Of a DNA stretch of 12,146 nt, positions 6,672-12,146 are shown piece by piece (the first letter of the stretch is position 1; each line of letters opens with the position of its first letter). A program made the translations under genes and the position numbers. The notes below the pieces were generated by a model that worked only from the letters and a program-made list of their open reading frames with translations, was not told the origin of the DNA and made no database searches. Source of the stretch: Dethiobacter sp. (GTDB lineage: Bacteria; Bacillota; Dethiobacteria; DTU022); NCBI GenBank assembly GCA_018333405.1, contig JAGXSR010000160.1:1-12146 (forward strand), in the 5' to 3' direction.

Positions 6672-7430
6672 TTACTCTTTATCGCCCCGGCTGTCAAGAG
6701 TATCCTTTTGATCTCTGCTTAGCTGCTCCAGATATTTATAGTTTTCTGCGCTCAGTTCCGCATTTTTTAACAGGTCAGGACGAGTTTTCAGGGTACGCTC
6801 GATCGATCGCCGACGGCGCCATAGTTCTATTTCGGCGTGATTACCGGAAAGCAGCACTGCGGGCACCGCCAAGCCTCTGAATTCCGGTGGCCGTGTGTAC
6901 TGTGGATATTCCAGCATTGAAGCGCTGAATGATTCATCCTCCACCGACCGCGCAGGTAACAGGCCGGGGATCAGCCGCACCACCGCGTCTGTAATTACCG
7001 CCGCCGCCAGCTCCCCACCGGTAAGAATATAGTCTCCAATGGAGATTTCATCATCCACCAGTGCTTCCCTTACCCGTTCGTCCACACCCTCGTAGCGGCC
7101 ACAGATCAGAATCAGATGTCTTTCCCCGGCTAAATCTCCGGCCATCTTCTGGTTAAAAGTACGGCCCTGAGGGGATAAGAGGATTACCCGCGCGGCAGCA
7201 CCTGATTTCAGGTGCTCTACCGCAGCAAAGAGCGGTTCTGGTTTAAAGATCATCCCGCATCCGCCGCCGTAGGGAGCGTCGTCCACCTGGCGGTGCTTCC
7301 CTTCCGCAAACAGGCGCAGATCCACCACGTTAATCTCGGCCAGCCCTCGTTCCAAAGCTCGTTTAATCATACTCTCGCTGAAAGGGCCTTGAAGTATCCG
7401 GGGAAATATAGTCAATATGTCGATTCTCAT
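6672..7430 (-). CDS. trmD: tRNA (guanine-N1-)-methyltransferase
   Basis: TrmD methylates G37 of tRNAs, next to the anticodon, with S-adenosylmethionine, preventing +1 frameshifting. The 252-residue protein has the SPOUT knot hallmarks: LSPQGR, ICGRYEGVDER, SIGDYILTGGE and ITDAVVRLIPG, whose Asp is the probable catalytic base. EYPQYTRP and LSGNHAEIELWRR complete the C-terminal domain (many relatives have GHH where this has GNH). The N-terminus MRIDILTIFP fits the family. The ATG has an AGGTG site seven bases ahead and lies 13 bases after the rimM stop. Confidence 0.97.
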   Translation of the reverse strand: MRIDILTIFPRILQGPFSESMIKRALERGLAEINVVDLRLFAEGKHRQVDDAPYGGGCGMIFKPEPLFAAVEHLKSGAAARVILLSPQGRTFNQKMAGDLAGERHLILICGRYEGVDERVREALVDDEISIGDYILTGGELAAAVITDAVVRLIPGLLPARSVEDESFSASMLEYPQYTRPPEFRGLAVPAVLLSGNHAEIELWRRRRSIERTLKTRPDLLKNAELSAENYKYLEQLSRDQKDTLDSRGDKE

Positions 7431-7443
7431 CCGCGCACACCTG

Positions 7444-8013
7444 CTACAGTTCGGTTAATCCTTCCGGCAGATCAACGATCATAAGGCCCGCAGCCAGATC
7501 AATCTGTTTTATAAATTGTTTAACAGCCGGCAACAGGATCTCTTTGCCGGCTGTCCCGCCAACGGAGATCCGTTTGACCTTGTATAGATCGTGGCCGCCG
7601 GTGGTGATCACTTCCGAAATCTCGCCTAATCTCTCGCCGCAGATGGTGTAAACCTGAAGTCCTTCGATCTGATCAAAGTAATAGCTCCCTTCAGGCAAAC
7701 AGACCCGCTCCGCCTTTGGAATGATAATCAACCCGCCGGCAAGCTGTCCGGCTTGCTCCCGGTTATCCACCCCTGCAAATTTTAATAGCCAGAATCGGCC
7801 GCGAACAGAAGCTTTTTCCACTTTATATCTTCTGCGCTGTCCGTGCAGCTCCAGATTGACCTGACTCAGATCGCTGCAACGTTCAGGGTAATCCGTATAC
7901 GGATAAACCCTAAAAAAACCAGCCAATCCATGCGGCGAAAGAATACGGCCGATGGCCGCCTCTCCATGATCCAGGTTCGCCAATTTATGAATGCATCCCT
8001 CTTTACACATCAT
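7444..8013 (-). CDS. rimM: 16S rRNA processing protein RimM
   Basis: RimM binds S19 and helps mature the head of the 30S subunit. The 189-residue product has the N-terminal RimM barrel (AAIGRILSPHGLAGFFRVYPYTDYPER) and a C-terminal PRC-barrel (YYFDQIEGLQVYT, then LLPAVKQFIKQIDL). The first 18 residues, MMCKEGCIHKLANLDHGE, precede the usual start of the fold and contain two Cys and two His. The true start could be either of the two adjacent ATGs or an in-frame TTG at residue 12. The ribosome binding site (GGGGTGA) abuts the first ATG and lies in a hairpin. The khpA stop is 39 bases upstream and trmD follows. Confidence 0.94.
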   Translation of the reverse strand: MMCKEGCIHKLANLDHGEAAIGRILSPHGLAGFFRVYPYTDYPERCSDLSQVNLELHGQRRRYKVEKASVRGRFWLLKFAGVDNREQAGQLAGGLIIIPKAERVCLPEGSYYFDQIEGLQVYTICGERLGEISEVITTGGHDLYKVKRISVGGTAGKEILLPAVKQFIKQIDLAAGLMIVDLPEGLTEL

Positions 8014-8017
8014 TCAC

Positions 8018-8032
8018 CCCGGCCGAGCCGGG
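8018..8032 (-). promoter_or_regulatory. GC-rich hairpin covering the rimM ribosome binding site
   Basis: On the minus strand CCCGGC, loop TCG and GCCGGG form a 6-base all-GC stem. The descending arm includes most of the GGGG of the rimM ribosome binding site, five bases before the first ATG. It may limit initiation at rimM or serve as a small processing signal. Confidence 0.35.
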
Positions 8033-8052
8033 AGCGCTTTGCTGCAAATAAG

Positions 8053-8289
8053 TCAACCCGATTGAATAATTTCCACCACGACCCGCCGATCATCGCGCAT
8101 CGCGGCAGAGTTGATCACAATGCGAATGGCTTTGGCAATCCGTCCGTGCTTCCCGATTACTTTACCCATATCTTCGGGAGCAACCCGCAGTTCCAAAATA
8201 ATGGCGCGCTCTTCTTCAATTGTCCGCACCTCCACCTGGTCGGGATTATCCACCAAGGCCCGGACAATATGCTCCAGCAGCTGTTTCAT
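8053..8289 (-). CDS. khpA: KhpA, KH-domain RNA-binding protein (YlqC type)
   Basis: A 78-residue single KH-domain protein. The GXXG loop is visible as GKVIGKHGRIAKAIR (about residues 42-56) within a beta-alpha-alpha-beta fold, and the N-terminus MKQLLEHIVRALVDNPDQVEV is typical. KhpA forms a dimer with KhpB (Jag) in Firmicutes and binds many RNAs, affecting cell division and elongation. The ATG has a strong GGGAGGGGCAGG site. The order rpsP-khpA-rimM is the standard one. Confidence 0.95.
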   Translation of the reverse strand: MKQLLEHIVRALVDNPDQVEVRTIEEERAIILELRVAPEDMGKVIGKHGRIAKAIRIVINSAAMRDDRRVVVEIIQSG

Positions 8290-8311
8290 ATACCTGCCCC
8301 TCCCGGCTAAG

Positions 8312-8557
8312 CTACTTGGTCAGACCTGCCTTATCAAACAGTTCTTTGACTGTATCGGAAGGCTTTGCGCCCCGGGCAAGCCACTGCTGCGCCTTTTCCT
8401 GATCAACTTCAAACGTTGTCGGCTTGGTGATCGGGTTGTAATAACCGATCTCTTCAATAAACCTGCCGTCCCGGGGAAAGCGGGAATCAGCAACAACGAT
8501 GCGGTAAAACGGTTTTTTCTTAGCGCCCATTCTTTTTAGCCTGATTCTGACTGACAT
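8312..8557 (-). CDS. rpsP: 30S ribosomal protein S16
   Basis: S16 is an assembly protein of the 30S body. The product starts [20 protein letters not shown] and has [22 protein letters not shown], the family core, with 81 residues in all. I chose the ATG at 8555-8557. A longer in-frame ATG lies 15 bases upstream, but that extension (ATGGAGGTG...) contains the GGAGGTG ribosome binding site itself. The khpA start is 22 bases after its stop, and ffh ends 38 bases upstream. Confidence 0.97.
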   Translation of the reverse strand: MSVRIRLKRMGAKKKPFYRIVVADSRFPRDGRFIEEIGYYNPITKPTTFEVDQEKAQQWLARGAKPSDTVKELFDKAGLTK

Positions 8558-8595
8558 CTGGTTCACCTCCATGGATAGTATCCCTGATCATGGTT

Positions 8596-9948
8596 TTAGA
8601 AAAAGGGAAATCCCTTTTTACCTTTTTTAAACTTCTTTAACTTGTTCAGTTTTTCCAGGTTGCCCATTTGCTTAAACATCTTTTGCATCTGGGCGAACTG
8701 GTTAAGCAGACGGTTCACATCCTGGACCGTGGTTCCGCTGCCTTGAGCAATCCGGCGGCGGCGGCTGCTATTGATGATCACCGGACTTAGCCGTTCAGCC
8801 TTGGTCATGGAACTGATGATCGCCTCCACGCGGGTAAACTGCTGCTCGCTTAAGGAAATATTCTTGATTTCCGCGGGAATCCCGGCGCCTCCCGGCAGCA
8901 GATCGAGAATTTGTTCCAGGTTGCCCATGGAGCGCAGCTGCTTAAGCTGATCACGAAAGTCTTCCAAAGTAAGCTCCTGCCGGCGCAGTTTCTTTTCAAG
9001 TTCGCGGGCTTTATCCTTGTCCAGAGCAGCCTCCGCTTTTTCAATCAACGACAATACATCGCCCATGCCAAGTATACGGGAGGCCATTCGCTCGGGATAA
9101 AACGGCTCCAGAGCATCAATTTTTTCACCGACCCCCGCATACTTAATCGGGCATCCGGTCACTGCACGCACAGAAAGGGCCGCGCCGCCGCGGGTATCGC
9201 CGTCCAGTTTAGTTAAGATCACTCCGGTTAAGCCTGCCGCCTGGTGGAAAGCAGCCGCTGCGTTTACCGCATCCTGCCCGGTCATGGCATCGACTACCAG
9301 CAGCAGCTCTGTGGGCTTTACTGCGGCTTTAATAACTTTAATCTCAGCCATCATCGCCTCATCTAGGTGCAGCCGTCCGGCGGTATCGATGATCAGATGG
9401 TCTTTCCCCTCCCGGGAGGCAAACCGTAACGCATTAAGACAGATCTGCTCCGGCTTGGCCTCATTTTCGCTGTAGCAGGGCAAATCCGCCGATTTACATA
9501 AAACCTCCAACTGTCGCACCGCTCCCGGCCGGTAAATATCAGCAGCTGCCAAAAGCGGGTTTCGCCCCGCTTTGCGTAGCTGCAAGGCTAGTTTAACCGA
9601 AGTGGTGGTTTTTCCGGATCCCTGCAACCCGACCATCATAATCACCGTGGGGGGATGAGAGGATACGGAGAGACGGCTTTGCTCCCGCCCCATCAACCTG
9701 GTCAGCTCCTGGTGGACAATCTTGACTACCTGCTGTCCCGGAGTAAGACTGCCCATTACTTCCTGTCCTACGGCACGCTCCCGGATAGAGACAACGAAAT
9801 CTTTGACCACCTTGAAGTTAACATCCGCCTCCAGTAAAGCCAAGCGAATTTCCCGCATCGCCGCGTCAACATCTTTTTCGCTTAGTTTTCCTTTACCACG
9901 CAGATTTTTTAACGTCTGCTGCAGTTTATCCGCCAGATTGGCAAACAT
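8596..9948 (-). CDS. ffh: Signal recognition particle GTPase Ffh (SRP54)
   Basis: Ffh binds signal sequences on nascent chains and, with 4.5S/6S RNA and FtsY, targets ribosomes to the membrane. The 450-residue protein has the N helical bundle (1-90) and the G domain: G1 GLQGSGKTT (107-115), AADIYRPGA (135-143), DTAGR (188-192) and TKLDGD (246-251). The M domain (about 300-450) has SRRRRIAQGSG (395-405), the RNA-binding motif, and a Met-rich then Lys-rich tail. Length and motifs are complete. ATG start with a GTGAGGG-like site and 39 bases after ylxM. No ftsY is seen upstream, where Bacillus has it. Confidence 0.98.
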   Translation of the reverse strand: MFANLADKLQQTLKNLRGKGKLSEKDVDAAMREIRLALLEADVNFKVVKDFVVSIRERAVGQEVMGSLTPGQQVVKIVHQELTRLMGREQSRLSVSSHPPTVIMMVGLQGSGKTTTSVKLALQLRKAGRNPLLAAADIYRPGAVRQLEVLCKSADLPCYSENEAKPEQICLNALRFASREGKDHLIIDTAGRLHLDEAMMAEIKVIKAAVKPTELLLVVDAMTGQDAVNAAAAFHQAAGLTGVILTKLDGDTRGGAALSVRAVTGCPIKYAGVGEKIDALEPFYPERMASRILGMGDVLSLIEKAEAALDKDKARELEKKLRRQELTLEDFRDQLKQLRSMGNLEQILDLLPGGAGIPAEIKNISLSEQQFTRVEAIISSMTKAERLSPVIINSSRRRRIAQGSGTTVQDVNRLLNQFAQMQKMFKQMGNLEKLNKLKKFKKGKKGFPFF

Positions 9949-9987
9949 ATAATGCCCTCACCGCCGCCATTGTATAAGGATCCGAAA

Positions 9988-10335
9988 TTATTGCTCATTT
10001 CGATGCCGCATTTCCCGCACAATCTCTTCCAGTCGTTTCCGGTCGGTATCGGCAAGCTGCGTCTGTTTTAAGATCCGATCAGCCTCAAGTAACCGATCCT
10101 GCTGAAAATTAAACAAGCTGTACAATCCCAACTTATCTTCAAAAGCCTCAATAGCCGCCAGGGAGCGCCGGATCAAATCGTAAACCGCCTGCCGGCTGAT
10201 GCCATATCCTTCAGCGATCTCCCCCATGGAAAGATTATCGCTGAAATACAGCCTGAGCACCTCCTGCCGCCGTCCGGTTAAAAGCGGGCTGTAGATATCA
10301 TAAAGCACGTTGATCCGGTTTAAATCATCCAGCAT
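9988..10335 (-). CDS. ylxM: YlxM family SRP-associated DNA-binding-like protein
   Basis: A 115-residue protein of the UPF0122/YlxM family, whose gene almost always precedes ffh in Firmicutes and whose product stimulates SRP function in streptococci. It contains a sigma-70 region-4-like helix-turn-helix: LTGRRQEVLRLYFSDNLSMG followed by EIAEGYGISRQAVYDLIRR. The start chosen is the ATG at 10333-10335, giving MLDDLNRINVLYDIYSPLL as in relatives. A longer frame to 10401 would add phenylalanines encoded by a poly-T tract and run through the promoter, so I reject it. A GGGG ribosome binding site lies eight bases ahead. First gene of the operon. Confidence 0.93.
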   Translation of the reverse strand: MLDDLNRINVLYDIYSPLLTGRRQEVLRLYFSDNLSMGEIAEGYGISRQAVYDLIRRSLAAIEAFEDKLGLYSLFNFQQDRLLEADRILKQTQLADTDRKRLEEIVREMRHRNEQ

Positions 10336-10366
10336 CTGACCGACCCCGTAAAGAATAAACACTTTA

Positions 10367-10401
10367 CACCATATTGTAGCAAAAAAAAAAAAGAAAAGCA
10401 A
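10367..10401 (-). promoter_or_regulatory. Putative promoter of the ylxM-ffh operon, with a T12 tract in the spacer
   Basis: On the minus strand a -10 TACAAT (10373-10378) lies 17 bases after a weak -35 TTGCTT (10396-10401). Most of the spacer is a run of 12 T (10381-10392 on the plus strand reads A12). The ylxM ATG is about 40 bases downstream of the -10. The -35 is poor, so the call is moderate. Other promoters may lie upstream. Confidence 0.5.
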
Positions 10402-10426
10402 ATTTCAAAGCAAAGAAAGCAAAGAA

Positions 10427-10570
10427 GTAAATTCCCAAAGTAAGTTCTACAATGGACGATGGTGTAACCTTTGATGATTTCTTAGTGAATATTTCACATA
10501 CTCAAATTCATTGATTTTCCAGTGTTATCGCAACTGGCTTCTCACTGTAGAACTTACTTTGGGAATTTAC
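10427..10570. mobile_element. 144-bp MITE-like element with long terminal inverted repeats
   Basis: Termini 10427-10454 and 10543-10570 are inverted copies of 28 bases with one mismatch; the outer 24 match perfectly (GTAAATTCCC at the outer end, GTTCTAC inward). About 88 bases of unrelated AT-rich DNA lie between, with no coding frame. A GAA trinucleotide flanks both ends (10424-10426 and 10571-10573), a possible 3-bp target duplication. I do not recognise the parent insertion sequence. It lies between the stop of the PLP gene and the ylxM promoter. Confidence 0.65.
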
Positions 10571-10602
10571 GAATTTTAGATCCTTCCTTTGTTTCTTTTT
10601 AC

Positions 10603-11706
10603 TTACCAAAGTTTACCTCTGGCTTCGATCCTAACTTTTCTGGATGAAGAATCCAAGCCGGTAAAATATACATAATCATGAAGATTGACGGTCGTGCAAA
10701 TGTGATTAGGTATCACCATCAGCTTTTGGCCTATTTTTAAATTAGTTTTTCCGTTACTGCTACTTATAACACCGTGTTCTTCCCACATGCAATCAAGTAT
10801 CAAATCTTCATATCCGACTATCTTCCCATACCCTTTCAAAAAATAAGGGAAGACCTCTGTTTTTGCATCTGTCGAGAAGGTCTTGCTGCCGCCGTCTATA
10901 ACAGCTATATTGTCAGAAGGTGTACTTATCACGTTGACAAGCACCATGGCTGCACAATCGTCAATTGATGCAGACTTAATATTTACCTGCATCATATCGT
11001 TAAATATATACGTTCCGGGTCTTATCTCAGTCACACCACCTACTTTAGCCGCAAACTCGGCAGTAGGAGTTGAACCAACGCTGATTTCTTCTATCTCTAT
11101 ACCTTCTTTTTTTAACTTTTCCGCAAAATAAACAAGAAGTTCGCCTTCCTGTCTGCCTGCCGCTTCCCTGTCATCCGTTGGCTTTGCATCTAGCATCAAG
11201 CCTCTGTAAGTATAAATGCCTGTTAAATTTAATCCGGGCAAATTACTAATATATTTAGTTAGCTCCATTGCATCATTCCCTGATATGCCGGTTCTTTTAA
11301 GACCTGTGTCAATTTCAATCCTGACTTCTGCCGCTACGTCTTGTGAACGCGCAACCCGGGATATCATATCGGCGCCTTCAAAGCTGTCAACTCCCAATAT
11401 CAACCTGATTTTTTTCCCAAGTTTAATCGCTTGTTCAATTTTTTCTTTATCAATTAACGGGTAAGCAATGAATATATCATTTATACCGGCATCTGCCATC
11501 ACTTCCGCTTCGGATAGTTTTGCGCATGTTATACCAACAGCTCCCGCATCCAACTGCATTTTTGCCAATTCTGAAATTTTGTGTGTTTTGATGTGCGGGC
11601 GCAAGTTACATCTATTTTGTTTGGCAATTTGTTCCATTTTTCTGATGTTGTTTTCAACTCTCGCAACGTCAATGATCAAGGCAGGAGTCTTATAGAAATC
11701 TAACAT
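10603..11706 (-). CDS. D-threonine aldolase / D-serine dehydratase-like PLP enzyme (fold III)
   Basis: A 367-residue cytoplasmic PLP enzyme with an alanine-racemase-type N-terminal barrel. LRPHIKTHK carries Lys40, the expected Schiff-base lysine. VGSTPT and EIRPGTYIFND are the phosphate-binding and barrel blocks. The C-terminal PNHICTTVN gives His335 and Cys337, the metal ligands of the D-threonine aldolase/D-serine dehydratase group. Family members cleave or dehydrate D-threonine, D-serine or 3-hydroxyaspartate; the exact substrate cannot be read here. I chose the ATG at 11704-11706 because AGGAG lies eight bases ahead; the longer frame runs into the transposase relic. It is clearly AT-richer than its neighbours and lies between that relic and the MITE-like element, which suggests acquired DNA. 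No promoter or terminator is clear. Confidence 0.85.
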   Translation of the reverse strand: MLDFYKTPALIIDVARVENNIRKMEQIAKQNRCNLRPHIKTHKISELAKMQLDAGAVGITCAKLSEAEVMADAGINDIFIAYPLIDKEKIEQAIKLGKKIRLILGVDSFEGADMISRVARSQDVAAEVRIEIDTGLKRTGISGNDAMELTKYISNLPGLNLTGIYTYRGLMLDAKPTDDREAAGRQEGELLVYFAEKLKKEGIEIEEISVGSTPTAEFAAKVGGVTEIRPGTYIFNDMMQVNIKSASIDDCAAMVLVNVISTPSDNIAVIDGGSKTFSTDAKTEVFPYFLKGYGKIVGYEDLILDCMWEEHGVISSSNGKTNLKIGQKLMVIPNHICTTVNLHDYVYFTGLDSSSRKVRIEARGKLW

Positions 11707-11740
11707 ATCGGCGCTCCTAAAATCATTATTTTTTTGTCTT

Positions 11741-11926
11741 CTATAAACCTGTCCTGGACGAGCACAGCCCGAATTCCAGTAGCACCCGCAGGGCGAGATT
11801 TGTTTCGATCTCTTCAGAGCGGTGCTCCAGGTTTTCCAAAGCCCTGCCCAGCCGATCATCGTTCAGATTTTCCGACGTCGGTGGGAGTTGTGCCTTTTCA
11901 GAATCAAGCGCTCTCAAAGCTCGCAA
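11741..11926 (-). pseudogene. Transposase relic (probably IS1634-like)
   Basis: A frame of 61 codons contains LNDDRLGRALENLEHRSEEI followed by ETNLALRVLLEFGL, which resembles from memory the segment LNDDRLGRALD...ALRAIxEFGL near the N-terminal third of IS1634-family (DUF4277-type) transposases. The following residues (CSSRTGL, stop) do not continue the family, and no DDE catalytic core is present. It is therefore a fragment. It lies immediately upstream of the PLP gene and in the same direction. No terminal repeats are seen. Confidence 0.45.
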
Positions 11927-11979
11927 ATGGCTCGATAGATACCTTTTTGCTCCGTCAGGTTTAAGCCGGCTTTAACAAT

Positions 11980-12021
11980 AGAGTTCTTTTACAGCTCCAC
12001 AGAGTTCTTTTACAGCTCCAC
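11980..12021. repeat. Tandem 21-bp duplication across the stop codon of the M24 gene
   Basis: Two exact 21-base units (11980-12000 and 12001-12021), each starting AGAGTTCTTTTACAGC, sit head to tail. A partial third match (GAGTTC) follows at 12022-12027. On the minus strand each unit reads GTGGAGCTGTAAAAG..., so the last codons and stop are copied downstream of the true stop. Confidence 0.9.
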
Positions 12022-12146
12022 GAGTTCACGGGTAAATCTGTTTAAACGCCTTGGTCCTTGACCGGTCATGGCCACAATATCTTCTATCCTGACCCCAAAG
12101 CGTCCGGGTAAATATATGCCCGGTTCGATACTAAAGACCATCCCGG
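12010..12146 (-). CDS. M24 metallopeptidase, Xaa-Pro aminopeptidase-like, C-terminal 44 residues (partial)
   Basis: The minus strand from the window edge reads [20 protein letters not shown], then [20 protein letters not shown] and LVEL, then TAA. SIEPGIY and [11 protein letters not shown] are the last two metal-ligand Glu blocks of the pita-bread M24 fold, and the tail fits Xaa-Pro aminopeptidase/PepQ proteins that remove N-terminal residues before proline. The rest of the gene lies beyond 12146. I cannot tell aminopeptidase P from prolidase with so little sequence. In Firmicutes this gene often neighbours efp, which would fit the translation theme, but that is outside the view. Its stop lies inside a tandem duplication. 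Confidence 0.85.
   Translation of the reverse strand, partial: GMVFSIEPGIYLPGRFGVRIEDIVAMTGQGPRRLNRFTRELVEL

Noticed and set aside
8558..8572. Upstream ATG for S16
   Set aside because: The added five codons contain the GGAGGTG ribosome binding site of the normal start.
10336..10401. N-terminal extension of YlxM beginning MLFFFFFATIW
   Set aside because: The Phe codons come from the poly-T tract in the promoter region; family members begin at MLDDLNRINVLY-like sequence and a GGGG site precedes that ATG.
11707..11859. 51-codon N-terminal extension of the PLP enzyme
   Set aside because: It overlaps the transposase relic in another frame, has no homology to the family, and an AGGAG site precedes the internal ATG.
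11964..11976. Palindrome AAGCCGGCTT as an operator
   Set aside because: A single 10-bp palindrome in relic DNA with no second copy or nearby promoter; probably chance.
1..12146. CRISPR arrays, tRNA, rRNA or SRP RNA genes, toxin-antitoxin or phage modules
   Set aside because: I saw no spaced repeat arrays, no cloverleaf or rRNA motifs, no SRP RNA core next to ffh, and no such protein families.

Overview
The window looks like a chromosomal segment of a spore-forming, anaerobe-type Firmicute, probably class Clostridia (a Peptococcaceae/Desulfotomaculum-like lineage is my guess). The reasons are strong AGGAGG-type ribosome binding sites, mixed ATG/GTG starts, a Spo0M-family protein, a SleB-type LysM cell-wall hydrolase under a cyclic-di-AMP riboswitch, and the order ylxM-ffh-rpsP-khpA-rimM-trmD-rplS-lepB-rbgA-rnhB-yraN. 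Most of the window is moderately GC-rich; one gene (10603-11706) is visibly AT-richer.

Layout, left to right. (1) 1-1451, plus strand: the C-terminal part of the disaggregase ClpB, with a long perfect palindrome built into its stop codon. Every other gene is on the minus strand. (2) 1600-2373: a Spo0M-like sporulation-control protein with its own sigma-A-like promoter. (3) 2461-2642: a REP-like inverted-repeat element, then the rho-independent terminator of the next gene. (4) 2693-3646: a secreted LysM-LysM-SleB hydrolase with a c-di-AMP riboswitch and a promoter whose -35 box lies inside the terminator of the upstream operon. (5) 3635-10335: an eleven-gene operon joining signal recognition (ylxM, ffh, lepB), ribosomal proteins S16 and L19, ribosome and tRNA maturation (khpA, rimM, trmD, rbgA) and nucleic-acid maintenance (rnhB, yraN). 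Genes are closely spaced or overlap, and the operon ends at a clear terminator. (6) 10427-11926: an accessory patch with a 144-bp MITE-like element, an AT-rich PLP fold-III gene (D-threonine aldolase / D-serine dehydratase-like) and a relic of a transposase. (7) 11980-12146: the C-terminal end of an M24 metallopeptidase (Xaa-Pro aminopeptidase-like), with a 21-bp tandem duplication spanning its stop codon.

The core operon couples protein synthesis to export: Ffh with its regulator YlxM delivers nascent chains, LepB removes signal peptides, and the rest builds ribosomes and modifies tRNA. The hydrolase unit senses c-di-AMP, as is common for wall-lytic enzymes in Firmicutes. I see no clear new multi-gene system. 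The most unusual points are the RbgA homologue, which lacks both the catalytic His of the N-terminal motif and the Asn of the G4 motif, the MITE-like element next to a promoter whose spacer is mostly a T12 tract, and the promoter nested in a terminator before the riboswitch.
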